A DNA stretch of 64,000 nt from Muribaculaceae bacterium (GTDB lineage Bacteria; Bacteroidota; Bacteroidia; Bacteroidales; Muribaculaceae): NCBI GenBank assembly GCA_016292745.1, contig JAEDFO010000002.1, positions 8,087 to 72,086 of the forward strand. The letters run 5' to 3'. Positions 34,508 to 43,975 of the stretch are shown here, piece by piece (the stretch's first letter is position 1; every line of letters starts with the position of its first letter). The notes beneath the pieces were generated by a model. The model did no database searches and was not told the origin of the DNA. It saw only the letters and a program-made list of their open reading frames with translations. The position numbers and the translations under genes are program-made.

Positions 34508-35665
34508 TTATTTAATGATTGTAGATGTGTAAGCCCTGATTTCGCTGTTTGTTGCGATAAGGTCGTCGTATGTGGGGTTTTCAATGAAATGTGCGCTGTC
34601 GATTGCCTTCCTGACATATTTGGGAATGTCGACAAATCGGATTTTCTCGCCGAGCAATGCTGCAACGGCTATTTCGTTGGCGGCATTGAGAGCGCACGGG
34701 ATGTTCCCTCCACGGTTTATGGCTTCGTAGGCCATGGCAAGCATAGGAAAGCGGTCGAGGTCGGGACGTTCGAAGGTGAGGTTCATATAGTCATCCACTG
34801 TGAGCTTGCGTGAGTCGGTTGCCAGTCGTTCGCGGCAGCCGAGTGCATAGCGAATGGGCAGATGCATGTCGGGCAATCCGAGCTGAGCCTTAACCGAGCC
34901 GTCGACAAATTCCACCATCGAATGAATTATTGATTGAGGGTGCACAACCACCTCGATGTCGCTGGCATCGACGTCGAACAGCCATTTGGCTTCCATTATT
35001 TCGAAGCCCTTGTTCATCATCGAAGCCGAATCGATGGTAACTTTGGCGCCCATCTTCCAGTTTGGGTGATTGAGCGCATCGGCCACGCTTACTTTCTCAA
35101 TTTGGCTCTTGGTGAAAGTGCGGAACGGACCTCCGGAGGCAGTGAGAATGAGTTTCCTGATTGATTCGTGGGTTTCTCCGGCAAGACATTGGAATATTGC
35201 CGAATGTTCCGAATCGACCGGATATATCTTTGTTGCCGATTTGCGTTGGAGCGATGTAATGAGAGCGCCGGCCACCACCAAGGTTTCCTTGTTCGAAAGG
35301 GCTATGTCCTTGCCGTGCTTTATTGCCTCGATTGTGGGTTCCAGACCACTGTATCCCACCATTGCTGTCACCACCATGTCGATGTCGGCAATGCTCATGG
35401 CATCGGCAATGGCTTTTGCACCGCCAAGCACCTTGGTGTTAGAGCCTTTAAGGTTGGCGCTGAGCTCGGCATATTTGCTTTCGTCGGCAATGATTACGTA
35501 TTCCGGCTCAAAGCGCAAGGCCTGTTCGGTGAGCAACGTCACATTGCGGTTTGCTGTAAGCAAAAAAGCATGGAATCGGTCGGGGTATTCAGCTATTATG
35601 TCGAGCGTCTGTGTCCCAATCGAACCTGTACTTCCCAATATGGCTATATTCTTTTTAGTTTTCAC
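34508..35665 (-). CDS. dxr: 1-deoxy-D-xylulose 5-phosphate reductoisomerase
   Basis: Makes 2-C-methyl-D-erythritol 4-phosphate with NADPH, second step of the MEP isoprenoid pathway. 385 residues. NADPH motif ILGSTGSIGTQTLD, ALSNKETLVVAG, PVDSEHSAIFQCL (metal ligands) and PNWKMGAKVTIDSASMMNKG. Start chosen as GTG at 35665; a TTG at 35698 in the same frame lies in the -7 promoter element (35696-35703). Confidence 0.95.
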   Translation of the reverse strand: MKTKKNIAILGSTGSIGTQTLDIIAEYPDRFHAFLLTANRNVTLLTEQALRFEPEYVIIADESKYAELSANLKGSNTKVLGGAKAIADAMSIADIDMVVTAMVGYSGLEPTIEAIKHGKDIALSNKETLVVAGALITSLQRKSATKIYPVDSEHSAIFQCLAGETHESIRKLILTASGGPFRTFTKSQIEKVSVADALNHPNWKMGAKVTIDSASMMNKGFEIMEAKWLFDVDASDIEVVVHPQSIIHSMVEFVDGSVKAQLGLPDMHLPIRYALGCRERLATDSRKLTVDDYMNLTFERPDLDRFPMLAMAYEAINRGGNIPCALNAANEIAVAALLGEKIRFVDIPKYVRKAIDSAHFIENPTYDDLIATNSEIRAYTSTIIK

Positions 35666-35695
35666 GCTTGAGATTCTGTTTTTTGTTCTAACTTG

Positions 35696-35703
35696 CAAAA
35701 TTA
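35696..35703 (-). promoter_or_regulatory. -7 element of the dxr operon
   Basis: TAATTTTG on the minus strand, giving a leader of about 25 bases to the GTG start. No TTG is seen at the usual distance. Confidence 0.5.
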
Positions 35704-35877
35704 CGTGATTTATCTTGGTTTGAAAAATCCAATTTCATAAAACTATATAAAAATGTAGGAGCAACCTATTTGTCTGGAACAAAATGGCATTGATGGGAAG
35801 CACTTATCCTAGCTTGTTTTTTGCTTTTGAAAACGCGATTGGCAGTAAGCTGTTGTGGCTGTAGGTGCGCGGAGATG

Positions 35878-36705
35878 TCAGAATGTGATGTAGTCGGTGG
35901 GGTTTACGGCTGTGCCGTTGTGCCATATACTGAAACGGAGCCCAGAGCCGGAAGTGGTGGCAATGCGTTGGCCGGTTGCCACTTTGTCGCCTTCACTCAC
36001 ATATATGTCGGCCAGCCCTTTGTAAATTGATATGAATCCGTTTTGATGCTGTACGGCCAGTTGTGCACCGTTTTCGCTCAGGTGCGATGCCATTATCACT
36101 GAGCCGCTGTAAATGTTGGCCACTGCCGAGCCGGCTTTTGCGCTTACTATGATCTCCTTGGTGGCGGGGTTGAAAGTTTCCACTTCGCCCGATATTGGTT
36201 GGGCAAACACAATTCCCTCGGCTGCCATAGGAGTGAGGATGGCTATGTTGAACTTTTCCTCATCGTCGATTTCCTTCACAAACTGGCGCTCTATTTCGCT
36301 TGGCTGTCGCAGCAGTGAGTCGGCTGAGGCGAGCGACAGCGTGTCGGTGGATTTGTCGATTGGCGCTGTGCTTACGCCATCGTTCAGAATGTTTCGCAGA
36401 TTGGCAAAGTATTGTTCGGTGGATGCAACCTTGAATTCGAGCGAGTCGAGACGTTCGCTGTTGAGGATGCTCTGATTGCGTTGCTCGCTTTTCAGGTATC
36501 CGGGCAGCAGAGTGCGCAGAGGTGTGCCGACAATTATGGTGGTTATTAGCGATACCACGGCCAATATGCTCACCACCAGTGCAATGAATGCCTTCAGGCG
36601 AGTCATGCGGATACTCCAAAGCTCGTTGAGGGTGTTCTCGCTGATAAACGAAAGCCTGTAGCGGCGCTTTATTGGCTTATCGGATATGCCATTGTTCTTT
36701 TTCAT
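35878..36705 (-). CDS. LytM (M23) domain protein, catalytic histidines missing
   Basis: 275 residues: a short basic cytoplasmic N terminus, one transmembrane helix (about 37-60), a coiled stretch (about 75-130), and a LytM/M23-like domain (about 165-275) with EGIVFAQPISGEVETF, GAQLAVQHQNGFISIYKGL and VSEGDKVATGQRIATTSG. Active M23 enzymes end with HLHFE; here the position reads LRFSIW and the N-terminal HxxxD is also absent, so it should not bind zinc. Likely a regulator of cell-wall hydrolases in the manner of EnvC/NlpD. Start at 36705 because the promoter overlaps the ATG at 36759. Confidence 0.8.
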   Translation of the reverse strand: MKKNNGISDKPIKRRYRLSFISENTLNELWSIRMTRLKAFIALVVSILAVVSLITTIIVGTPLRTLLPGYLKSEQRNQSILNSERLDSLEFKVASTEQYFANLRNILNDGVSTAPIDKSTDTLSLASADSLLRQPSEIERQFVKEIDDEEKFNIAILTPMAAEGIVFAQPISGEVETFNPATKEIIVSAKAGSAVANIYSGSVIMASHLSENGAQLAVQHQNGFISIYKGLADIYVSEGDKVATGQRIATTSGSGLRFSIWHNGTAVNPTDYITF

Positions 36706-36726
36706 ACCATATGATGACGAATATGA

Positions 36727-36756
36727 CAAAAGTACAGAATTTATTCGATTTGTCAA
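36727..36756 (-). promoter_or_regulatory. Promoter of the degenerate M23 gene
   Basis: On the minus strand TTG (36754-36756), 19 bases, TACTTTTG (36727-36734). Divergent from the ompA promoter. Confidence 0.7.
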
Positions 36757-36891
36757 CAATTATGGAGTTTTTTCGCTAATTCAAATCGGTGTGGCACGCA
36801 ATTTGTTACAAATAAATGTGATTTAAGTGAATAGAAACCGAGTCAGATGCATATTTTGAACCATTTTATGGTAAAATATTTGGAAAAAATG

Positions 36892-36922
36892 TTGTATATG
36901 ACAAATGTAATATTTACTTTTG
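36892..36922 (+). promoter_or_regulatory. Promoter of the OmpA-family gene
   Basis: TTG (36892-36894), 20 bases, TACTTTTG (36915-36922). This leaves an A/T-rich 5' leader of about 107 bases before the ATG. The 330-base gap between the two divergent genes holds only these promoters and the leader. Confidence 0.7.
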
Positions 36923-37035
36923 TTGCGTGGATTGCGTTAAATGTGCGTTAAATGCTGTACTAAAAACAATCTGCGAGTGTTAGTTGTTAATTATAATAAA
37001 ATGTATATTCAATTCTATTCTAATTTTTAAAATTT

Positions 37036-38226
37036 ATGAAGACTAAAAGATTTTTACTTTCGTTTTTAGTTTTTGGCGCAGTTGCTTTCTTCTGCAACAA
37101 TGCTAATGCTGAGGAAGTAGTCGTTGACGAAAACTTGGCTAACGTAGAGTGTAAGGATTATGCCGCTAATTCATGGCGTCAGAACTGGTTCCTTCAGTTG
37201 GGTGCCGGTATGAATGCTCCATTTGTTGAGAACTATCTCTCAAACGGTGAAGAGAAGCATCATATTACTCTTGCTCTCAACGCTGGTTTCGGTCATTGGT
37301 TCTCTCCATATTTGGCTGTTCGCTTTAGCGCTCTTGGTGGTGCTCTTCACTGGGACAACAACGACTTCAGCAAGGCTAAATATGCTAACCTCAACATGGA
37401 CTTGATGTGGGATATGTTCAACTCGATTGGTGGCATCAACACTAAGCGCGTATTTACTATCGTTCCTTTCGTTGGTATCGGTGGTACTTATGTATGGGAC
37501 ATCAAATCGGCTGGCTCAAACATCTATGGCGACAATGGTGTTAAGGACCGCACTTGGGCTCTCCCAGTATCTGCCGGTTTGCAATTCCGTTTCCGTCTTT
37601 GCAAGTATGTTGACTTCTTCTTGGAAGGCCGCGCTCAGTTCTACGGCGACAACTTCAACGGTTGCGCTTATGGCGACCCTATTGACGTTAACTTGACTGC
37701 TATCGGTGGTCTTACTTTCAATTTCGGTGGTCGTCACTTCGACACTGTAAATCCTTGCAACTACCTCGACTACATCAACAAGCTCAACGGCCAGGTTAAC
37801 GCTCTTCGTGGCGAACTCGCTTCAACTGCTGCTGCTCTCGCAGCTTGCGAAGCTCAGCTCCCATGTCCTGAAGTTAAGCAGGTTGAATGTCCGGAAAATC
37901 CAAGCGCTATGCTCTCAGCCGTTCGCTTCTCGCTCAACTCTTCGAAGATTGCTAAGCGCGAAATGGTTAACGTTTACAACGTTGCTGAATGGATGAAGGC
38001 AAACAAGGATGCCAAGGTTTCTATCAACGGTTATGCTGACAAGAAGACTGGTACTTCTGCTTACAACGAAAAACTTTCTGAACGTCGTGCTAAAGCCGTT
38101 TACGACAAGCTCGTTGAATATGGCGTAGACGCCGACAGATTGAGCATCAACGCTCACGGCGACGCTGTTCAGCCTTATGCTGACCAGAACGACTGGAACC
38201 GCATCGTTCTCTTCGAAACTAAGTAA
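37036..38226 (+). CDS. OmpA family outer-membrane protein
   Basis: 396 residues: signal peptide (about 1-25, ending NNANAEE), an N-terminal beta-barrel (about 40-235, alternating aromatic strands such as ALNAGFGHWFSPYLAVRF), a heptad-like linker (about 250-285), and a C-terminal OmpA/PAL domain (about 300-396) with INGYADKKTGTSAYNEKLSERRA, which holds the conserved Asp and Arg that bind diaminopimelate in peptidoglycan. Very strong codon bias and strong promoter: a major surface protein. Single gene with its own terminator. Confidence 0.93.
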   Translation: MKTKRFLLSFLVFGAVAFFCNNANAEEVVVDENLANVECKDYAANSWRQNWFLQLGAGMNAPFVENYLSNGEEKHHITLALNAGFGHWFSPYLAVRFSALGGALHWDNNDFSKAKYANLNMDLMWDMFNSIGGINTKRVFTIVPFVGIGGTYVWDIKSAGSNIYGDNGVKDRTWALPVSAGLQFRFRLCKYVDFFLEGRAQFYGDNFNGCAYGDPIDVNLTAIGGLTFNFGGRHFDTVNPCNYLDYINKLNGQVNALRGELASTAAALAACEAQLPCPEVKQVECPENPSAMLSAVRFSLNSSKIAKREMVNVYNVAEWMKANKDAKVSINGYADKKTGTSAYNEKLSERRAKAVYDKLVEYGVDADRLSINAHGDAVQPYADQNDWNRIVLFETK

Positions 38227-38252
38227 TGTAATTTATCAAGTTTCAATATCAC

Positions 38253-38285
38253 AAGGCGTGTCTCTCTTCGAGGCGCGCCTTTTTT
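38253..38285 (+). terminator. Terminator after the OmpA gene
   Basis: A 12-bp stem with three G-T pairs (38253-38264 with 38270-38281) and a TCTTC loop, followed by six T. Confidence 0.85.
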
Positions 38286-38299
38286 GTTATATGAAATGG

Positions 38300-38720
38300 T
38301 GATAAGCCGCTTTGCCTAAATCCGGACCAGGGAACTATGACAGGGAATAACTATATTATAAATCCACTGAGAGGAGATATTGCTTATACTTGTAATTATT
38401 GCGATAGACGAAATTGGCAGCGTTAGAATAGGGAATTAAAAGTGATTGAGGTATCAATTGACTGCTCCTGATGGAACTCATTTAGAGGTTTAACAGGGAA
38501 TTATATTGTAGGGAAACCTTCGCAGATTTCTATACAAATAGAAGAAGCAAATCAACCGTCAGTCTCGCAAAGTTACTTATCATAAACACTCCGAAGAGGC
38601 GTGGGCTAATGCAGCTAAGGCTCCTTCCGATGCACAGATATGGAATTATTCTGAATTAACAGGATGGCACTGATAAAAAACTTTATGTAGAGTAGGCTTT
38701 TAGTATGGGGAATTGGTCTT
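38300..38720 (+). pseudogene. Decayed coding sequence, origin unclear
   Basis: The 586-base gap between ompA and the M16 gene has no intact gene. In the plus direction there are short protein-like pieces broken by stops and frameshifts. The best one spans about 38542-38673 and reads ...SRKVTYHKHSEEAWANAA then KAPSDAQIWNYSELTGWH before a stop; a separate piece reads GPGNYDRE near 38326. The H-K..EA...A pattern recalls C-terminal toxin modules of polymorphic toxins, but this is a weak resemblance. Boundaries are approximate. Confidence 0.3.
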
Positions 38721-38755
38721 GCAGAGCATATGGATAGGGATGACCATTATAATCA

Positions 38756-38787
38756 GAGGGCGCCGAATCGTGCGATTCAGCGCCCTC
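38756..38787 (-). terminator. Terminator of the M16 peptidase gene
   Basis: GAGGGCGC pairs with GCGCCCTC, with an inner GAATCG/CGATTC stem. On the minus strand TGATTATAAT follows. It lies 26 bases beyond the stop. Confidence 0.65.
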
Positions 38788-38812
38788 GTTATGCAATCAT
38801 GTGGCTTGTATG

Positions 38813-41626
38813 TTACTTGGCGGTGCCGTTCATCACCACAAGAATCTTGTTGTTAAGCTTTATGTTCTTTTTCAGGAACTTATTGAACTCTTCGAGAGTT
38901 ATATTCTTGAGAATATCGCCACGACCGGTGTAGATGTCGTTGCCTAAAGCTCGATACGACATCACCGTCATCCAGAATCGGTTTTCGCGCAAGCTGTTCT
39001 CATACTGCTTCAGCGCGGCTTCTTTCACTTTCTGGAAATCGTCGGCCTTGGCTCCGTTTTCAATAACCTGCTTGAGCTCGTTGATGGCACGGTTGGTGAG
39101 GCGCTCACGCTGCTCTACATTGGTATCGAATCGGAAGAGAATAGAGTATTCTTTCAGGAAAGCCGACAGGCGAGCAGCAGTTCCAACACCGTATGTGCCG
39201 CCCTCTTCTTCGCGGATGGTACGGGTGTACACTATGTCCATCACTTCAGATAGGAAGTTCATCATTATGCTGTTCTTCAGATTGAACTTCATGTCGCCAG
39301 TGAGTTGGCATTGAACCGTAACCTTCGGGTTTTCCATCGGAAGGTCGAAGATGTTCTCTTTCACGCCACGCACTACCGAGCTGGTGTAGGTTGTCTTTTC
39401 GCGGACACCGTTGTCGGGGAGCGATGCAATGTATTTCTCGATGAGCGGACGTATTGAGTCGACTGTGAAGTTTCCAACAAACGAGAATGTGAAGTCGCCG
39501 GCATTAGCCATGCGCTGGCGATACATTTCAAGAGCCTTTCCGAAGTTGAGGTTTTTGATGGTTTCCTCGCTCGGAGTCATCTTCAGCAGATTGTGGTTAT
39601 AGGCTGTGCCGTTAACTGAATCGGTGAATACAGTGAGAGGGCTGTTTTTCGACAGTGCGATGCTCGAAATCCAAGTGCTGCGCTTTGCCTCGTAGGTCTG
39701 TTCGTCGGGACGGATGTCGGTGAAGTATAGATAGTTGAGCTGAAGCATTGTCTCCAGGTCTTTCTTGTTCGACGAGCCGCTGAGTGTTTCCTGTGAGTCG
39801 CTCAAAGAGAAATCAACGTCGGCAGTCTTGCCGGCCATGTATTTGGCAAGGGCAGTGCGAGTGTATGGGCCAACGGCGCTGCATCCAACCACTGCATCCA
39901 TCATCATCAGCTCAGGGCTGAATACATCCTTGTATGCCCAGTTTCCGCCTACACTTGTTGCCTGCATCGAAATCTCGTCGTTCTTGAAGGTGGTGGGCTT
40001 CAATTGAACCTTTGCGCCGTTCGACAGCACCCAAGTGGTAATGCCTGTGGCAGCATCGGTGCTTTCCTTAACTATTTTGCCGGCTACAGGCTCGTTGGCC
40101 AGCAGTGGCTCGTTTGACACCTCATCAACATAGGCTTCAACCTGTTGCGAGAGGACGCTCTTGAAGTTGCTTTCCACTTTCTCTTTCGACGGATACTTCA
40201 GACCTTCCTTGTTTGGACCGCTGATAATCATGCTCACATTGTCGTCGCTAATCAGGTTCTTGGCATATGCCGATACCTCTTCCACCGAGATGGTGCCAAG
40301 CAGCGCCTCGGCAGTGCGGTATTCGATTTCGATGCCCGGAATGTAGCCACCGTCGGTGAAGTGGTTGATGTATTCCTGTGCGTACGATACGCTTTTGCGC
40401 TTGCTGCGCTCGTTGTACATATTCTCGTAGTTGGTCTTTATATCAGCTTTAGCGCGGTCGAGCTCGCTGGCGGTGAAGCCGTGGAGATTAACGCGCTGAG
40501 CCTCTGTGAGCAAGGTCTTGAATGTCTCGAGGGTCATGCCTTCCTTGGCCAGGCCAACAAGTGTATAAGCATCTTTTGTCTTGGCAATAAAGAAGTTGTC
40601 ATCTGCAGCCTGAGCATACATCAGCGGTGCTTCCGGCTTTTGAGCTATCTCGGAAAGGCGAGTGGTGAGCATTGAGCCTGAAAGTTGGGCAATAAGCTGC
40701 TGGCGGGCATAACCGATGGTGTTGCGCTCGTTGTCGGGGACTGTAGGATGTTGGAAGAACACATACACCAAGGTGTTAGAAGCTTCAGGGTCGGTGTGTA
40801 GGGCGTAGTCGATGCCTTTGTGGTCGGGCACAGCGAAATACTCGCGAGTGGCAGGGTTCTCCGGCATTTTGATGGGTGAGAACAGCTCCTTCACTTTCTG
40901 CTCCATCTTTTCGGCATCGAAGTCACCAATAACGATGATGCCCTGTTGGTCAGGACGGTACCAGCGGTGGTAGTAATCGCGAAGTTCCTCAGGCTTGAAG
41001 TTCATCACCACCTCCATGGTGCCGATAGGCATACGGTTGGCATATTTGCTATCGTGGAAAATAATGGGCAGCACGCTCTCGTAGAGGCGTTGGTTGGCAT
41101 CGCCGCGGGTGCGCCACTCTTCGTTAATCACACCACGCTCGGCATCGATTTCCTTCTCGTCGAGGGTGATGGCGCACGACCAGTCGTGCAGCACCAGCAG
41201 TGCCGAGTCAAGCACGGCTTCGCGCTCGGTAGGAACATTCGATAGCCGGTAAACTGTGCGGTCGAAGCTGGTATAGGCGTTGATGTCGCCACCGAAGGTA
41301 AGTCCTATACTCTGAAAATATTCGAGCATCTGCTTGCCGGGAAAGTGTTCAAGCCCGTTGAAAGCCATATGTTCGAGAAAGTGGGCCAGACCACGCTGGT
41401 TCTCCTCTTCAAGAATCGAACCCACTTTTTGGGCAATGTGGAATTCGGCTCGGTTCTTAGGCTCTTCGTTGTGACGGATGTAGTAGGTGAGTCCATTGGG
41501 CAGTACCCCATATCTCACCTGGTTGTCGATTGGAAATTGTTGCTTTAGGACATCGCTCTGGGCCGATGCTCCAGCGACGAATATCATCGCCATCAGCAAC
41601 ATTAATGTAATGCTTAGTCGTCTCAT
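38813..41626 (-). CDS. M16 family zinc metallopeptidase, secreted
   Basis: 937 residues: signal peptide (about 1-22), then two M16 halves. The N-terminal half holds the inverted zinc motif HFLEH (82-86) with the downstream glutamate in ERGVINEEWRTRGD; the C-terminal half (about 500-930) is the non-catalytic partner domain, as in pitrilysin-type enzymes. It should degrade peptides in the periplasm. Single gene. A possible -7 element (TATCTTTG, 41789-41796) would give a leader of about 155 bases. Confidence 0.93.
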   Translation of the reverse strand: MRRLSITLMLLMAMIFVAGASAQSDVLKQQFPIDNQVRYGVLPNGLTYYIRHNEEPKNRAEFHIAQKVGSILEEENQRGLAHFLEHMAFNGLEHFPGKQMLEYFQSIGLTFGGDINAYTSFDRTVYRLSNVPTEREAVLDSALLVLHDWSCAITLDEKEIDAERGVINEEWRTRGDANQRLYESVLPIIFHDSKYANRMPIGTMEVVMNFKPEELRDYYHRWYRPDQQGIIVIGDFDAEKMEQKVKELFSPIKMPENPATREYFAVPDHKGIDYALHTDPEASNTLVYVFFQHPTVPDNERNTIGYARQQLIAQLSGSMLTTRLSEIAQKPEAPLMYAQAADDNFFIAKTKDAYTLVGLAKEGMTLETFKTLLTEAQRVNLHGFTASELDRAKADIKTNYENMYNERSKRKSVSYAQEYINHFTDGGYIPGIEIEYRTAEALLGTISVEEVSAYAKNLISDDNVSMIISGPNKEGLKYPSKEKVESNFKSVLSQQVEAYVDEVSNEPLLANEPVAGKIVKESTDAATGITTWVLSNGAKVQLKPTTFKNDEISMQATSVGGNWAYKDVFSPELMMMDAVVGCSAVGPYTRTALAKYMAGKTADVDFSLSDSQETLSGSSNKKDLETMLQLNYLYFTDIRPDEQTYEAKRSTWISSIALSKNSPLTVFTDSVNGTAYNHNLLKMTPSEETIKNLNFGKALEMYRQRMANAGDFTFSFVGNFTVDSIRPLIEKYIASLPDNGVREKTTYTSSVVRGVKENIFDLPMENPKVTVQCQLTGDMKFNLKNSIMMNFLSEVMDIVYTRTIREEEGGTYGVGTAARLSAFLKEYSILFRFDTNVEQRERLTNRAINELKQVIENGAKADDFQKVKEAALKQYENSLRENRFWMTVMSYRALGNDIYTGRGDILKNITLEEFNKFLKKNIKLNNKILVVMNGTAK

Positions 41627-41859
41627 AATTTGAATTATTGTTTATAATATATATTATCGGTTTTATATCACTCTGTTTTGCCTTTGCTATAATAATTAGA
41701 CTCGGTTCTGTGCCTGTTCGTTGCAATAGCCGGTCGGGTTTAACTAAAATTTAACTTTTAAAATCTGTCGGATGCCACCTATCTTATGCAAAGATAGCAT
41801 TTTTATGCCAATCAAGCAGTTAATGGCTGCAATATATGGAATTGGAAATAAATATTGCT

Positions 41860-41867
41860 TAACTTTA
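41860..41867 (+). promoter_or_regulatory. -7-like element of the GNAT gene
   Basis: TAACTTTA, one mismatch from consensus, 15 bases before the ATG at 41883. Confidence 0.35.
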
Positions 41868-41882
41868 CATATCTAATTATAG

Positions 41883-42380
41883 ATGACAATGGTTATACGT
41901 CATGCCGAGATGGCCGATCTGCCGGCCATGATGGATATGTTCGCTCGGGCTCGTGCCTTTATGGCATCGTCGGGCAATCCCAATCAGTGGGTCGATGGTT
42001 ATCCGTCGGCCGAGGTTGCTATGCGCGACATTGAGGCTCGTAATGCCTATGTGTGCGCCGGCGCCGACGGCAGCTTGCTTGCCACGTTCTGCTTCATCGT
42101 TGGAGACGACCCCACCTATGCCGTAATCGAACAAGGCCGATGGCTCAATTCGCGCCCATATGCTACCATCCACCGTCTGGCATCGTCTGGCATTGAGGCT
42201 GGCATGGCTTTGGAATGCCTCCGTTGGGCTGCTTCCCATGGCCTTGACCTTCGGGCCGACACCCACGCCGACAACCACATAATGCAGCACATCCTGCTCA
42301 AGTTCGGATTCATCAGCTGCGGCATCATCTACACCCACAACGGCACTCCACGGCTGGCTTTTCACTATGTGGCCGATTAA
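41883..42380 (+). CDS. GNAT family N-acetyltransferase
   Basis: 165 residues of the GNAT fold: N-terminal VIRHAEMADLPAMMDMFARA, a central strand ATFCFIVGDDPTY, and the acetyl-CoA region around GIEAGMALECLRWAASHGLDL, then DTHADNHIMQHILLKFGFISCG at the C terminus, typical of this superfamily. The substrate is unknown. It stands alone between the M16 gene (divergent) and gdhA. Confidence 0.87.
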   Translation: MTMVIRHAEMADLPAMMDMFARARAFMASSGNPNQWVDGYPSAEVAMRDIEARNAYVCAGADGSLLATFCFIVGDDPTYAVIEQGRWLNSRPYATIHRLASSGIEAGMALECLRWAASHGLDLRADTHADNHIMQHILLKFGFISCGIIYTHNGTPRLAFHYVAD

Positions 42381-42446
42381 TGGTGCTTTTTTTCGATTTT
42401 TTTGTATTTTTTGCCGATAAAAAATGTGTGATATCCAAAAATCTCC

Positions 42447-42454
42447 TATATTTG
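42447..42454 (+). promoter_or_regulatory. -7 element of gdhA
   Basis: TATATTTG followed by CAC. The leader to the gdhA ATG is about 150 bases; no consensus TTG lies 19-20 bases upstream. Confidence 0.5.
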
Positions 42455-42480
42455 CACTATCATTACATAGGCAATGAGCG

Positions 42481-42579
42481 GTGGCAATTTGCTATTGGAT
42501 GGCACACCCAATTGCTGTTTGATTAAGTGCTGATACACGAATAAACTAATTTTTCTACAATATTGTGGCAATTTGCCAC
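42481..42579 (+). repeat. Repeated GTGGCAATTTGC motif in the gdhA leader
   Basis: The 12-mer GTGGCAATTTGC occurs at 42481-42492 and again at 42565-42576. The second copy continues into a short hairpin (GTGGCA, ATT, TGCCAC; 42565-42579). Both lie within the predicted leader of gdhA and could be a regulator-binding or RNA element. Confidence 0.5.
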
Positions 42580-42612
42580 GCACTAACAAGTAACTATTAA
42601 ATCTATTAAACG

Positions 42613-43950
42613 ATGAACGTTAACGAAATTCTACGTGATCTTGAAGCAAAACATCCCGGCGAGAAGGAGTATTTGCAAGCTGTGAAAGAAGTGTTGCTTT
42701 CTGTTCAAGATGTATATAACCAGCATCCTGAGTTCGAGAAAAACAAGATTATCGAACGTATGGTTGAGCCCGATAGAATCTTCACTTTCCGTGTAACCTG
42801 GATTGACGACAAGGGAGAAGTACAGACCAACATCGGCTATCGCGTACAGTTTAACAACGCCATTGGCCCCTACAAGGGCGGTATTCGTTTCCACGCTTCG
42901 GTTAACCTCTCAATTCTTAAGTTCCTCGGCTTTGAGCAGACATTCAAGAATGCCCTCACCACATTGCCAATGGGTGGTGGCAAGGGTGGTTCCGACTTCA
43001 GCCCACGTGGCAAGTCCGACCGCGAAATTATGCGTTTCTGCCAGGCATTCATTCTCGAACTTTGGAAGAACCTCGGCCCTGACCGCGACGTTCCGGCAGG
43101 CGATATAGGAGTAGGCGGTCGCGAAGTAGGCTATATGTTTGGCATGTATAAGAAACTTCAGAACGAGCATACCGGTACATTCACAGGAAAGGGCCTCGAA
43201 TTTGGTGGCTCGAAGATACGTCCAGAGGCTACTGGTTTTGGCGCATGCTACTTTGTTGAGAACATGCTTCGAACCAAGGGCGAGACTTTTGCCGGCAAGA
43301 CAGTGGCCATCTCAGGCTTTGGTAACGTGGCGTGGGGTGCTGCAACAAAGGCAACCCAGCTCGGAGCAAAGGTGGTAACCATCTCAGGTCCTGACGGATA
43401 CGTTTACGACCCCGACGGAATTTCCGGCGAGAAAATCGACTATATGCTACAGCTCCGCGCATCTGGCGAGGACATCGTGGCTCCATATGCCGAACGCTAT
43501 CCCAACGCTACATTCTATCCAGGACGTCGTCCGTGGGAAGTTAAGGTTGACATCGCCATGCCATGTGCCACTCAGAACGAAGTGGGCAAGGAAGATGCCG
43601 AAAACCTTGTGAAGAACAATGTGATGTGTGTGGGCGAAGTTTCAAACATGGGCTGCACACCCGAAGCCATCGACACCTTCATCGCCGCCAAGGTAATGTA
43701 CGGACCTGGCAAGGCCGTTAATGCCGGTGGCGTTGCCACTTCTGGCCTCGAAATGAGCCAGAATGCAATGCATCTCTCATGGTCGGAAGCCGAAGTCGAC
43801 GAAAAGCTCCATGGCATCATGAACGATATCCATCACCAGTGCGTAAAATACGGAACAGAGCCTGATGGCTACATCAACTACATGAAGGGCGCCAACATTG
43901 CCGGCTTCATGAAAGTGGCCCACGCAATGATGGGACAAGGCATAGTGTAA
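42613..43950 (+). CDS. gdhA: Glutamate dehydrogenase
   Basis: Reductive amination of 2-oxoglutarate with NAD(P)H, the main ammonia-assimilating reaction in many Bacteroidetes. 445 residues, the hexameric type. Landmarks are IGPYKGGIRFH, the catalytic-lysine region LPMGGGKGGSDF, the Rossmann motif AISGFGNVAWGAA, and VGEVSNMG near the C terminus. Probably NADP-dependent, an inference from its close match to the anabolic subfamily. Single gene with leader and terminator of its own. Confidence 0.96.
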   Translation: MNVNEILRDLEAKHPGEKEYLQAVKEVLLSVQDVYNQHPEFEKNKIIERMVEPDRIFTFRVTWIDDKGEVQTNIGYRVQFNNAIGPYKGGIRFHASVNLSILKFLGFEQTFKNALTTLPMGGGKGGSDFSPRGKSDREIMRFCQAFILELWKNLGPDRDVPAGDIGVGGREVGYMFGMYKKLQNEHTGTFTGKGLEFGGSKIRPEATGFGACYFVENMLRTKGETFAGKTVAISGFGNVAWGAATKATQLGAKVVTISGPDGYVYDPDGISGEKIDYMLQLRASGEDIVAPYAERYPNATFYPGRRPWEVKVDIAMPCATQNEVGKEDAENLVKNNVMCVGEVSNMGCTPEAIDTFIAAKVMYGPGKAVNAGGVATSGLEMSQNAMHLSWSEAEVDEKLHGIMNDIHHQCVKYGTEPDGYINYMKGANIAGFMKVAHAMMGQGIV

Positions 43951-43975
43951 TCCCGTAACAACGAGCAACAACTGG

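Noticed and set aside
35666..35698. TTG start for dxr giving 11 more residues
   Set aside because: It falls on the -7 promoter element at 35696-35703; the GTG at 35665 fits the family N terminus.
36760..37035. Possible CRISPR or repeat array in the A/T-rich divergent region
   Set aside because: Only two promoters and an A/T-rich leader are present; no regular repeats were found here or elsewhere in the window.
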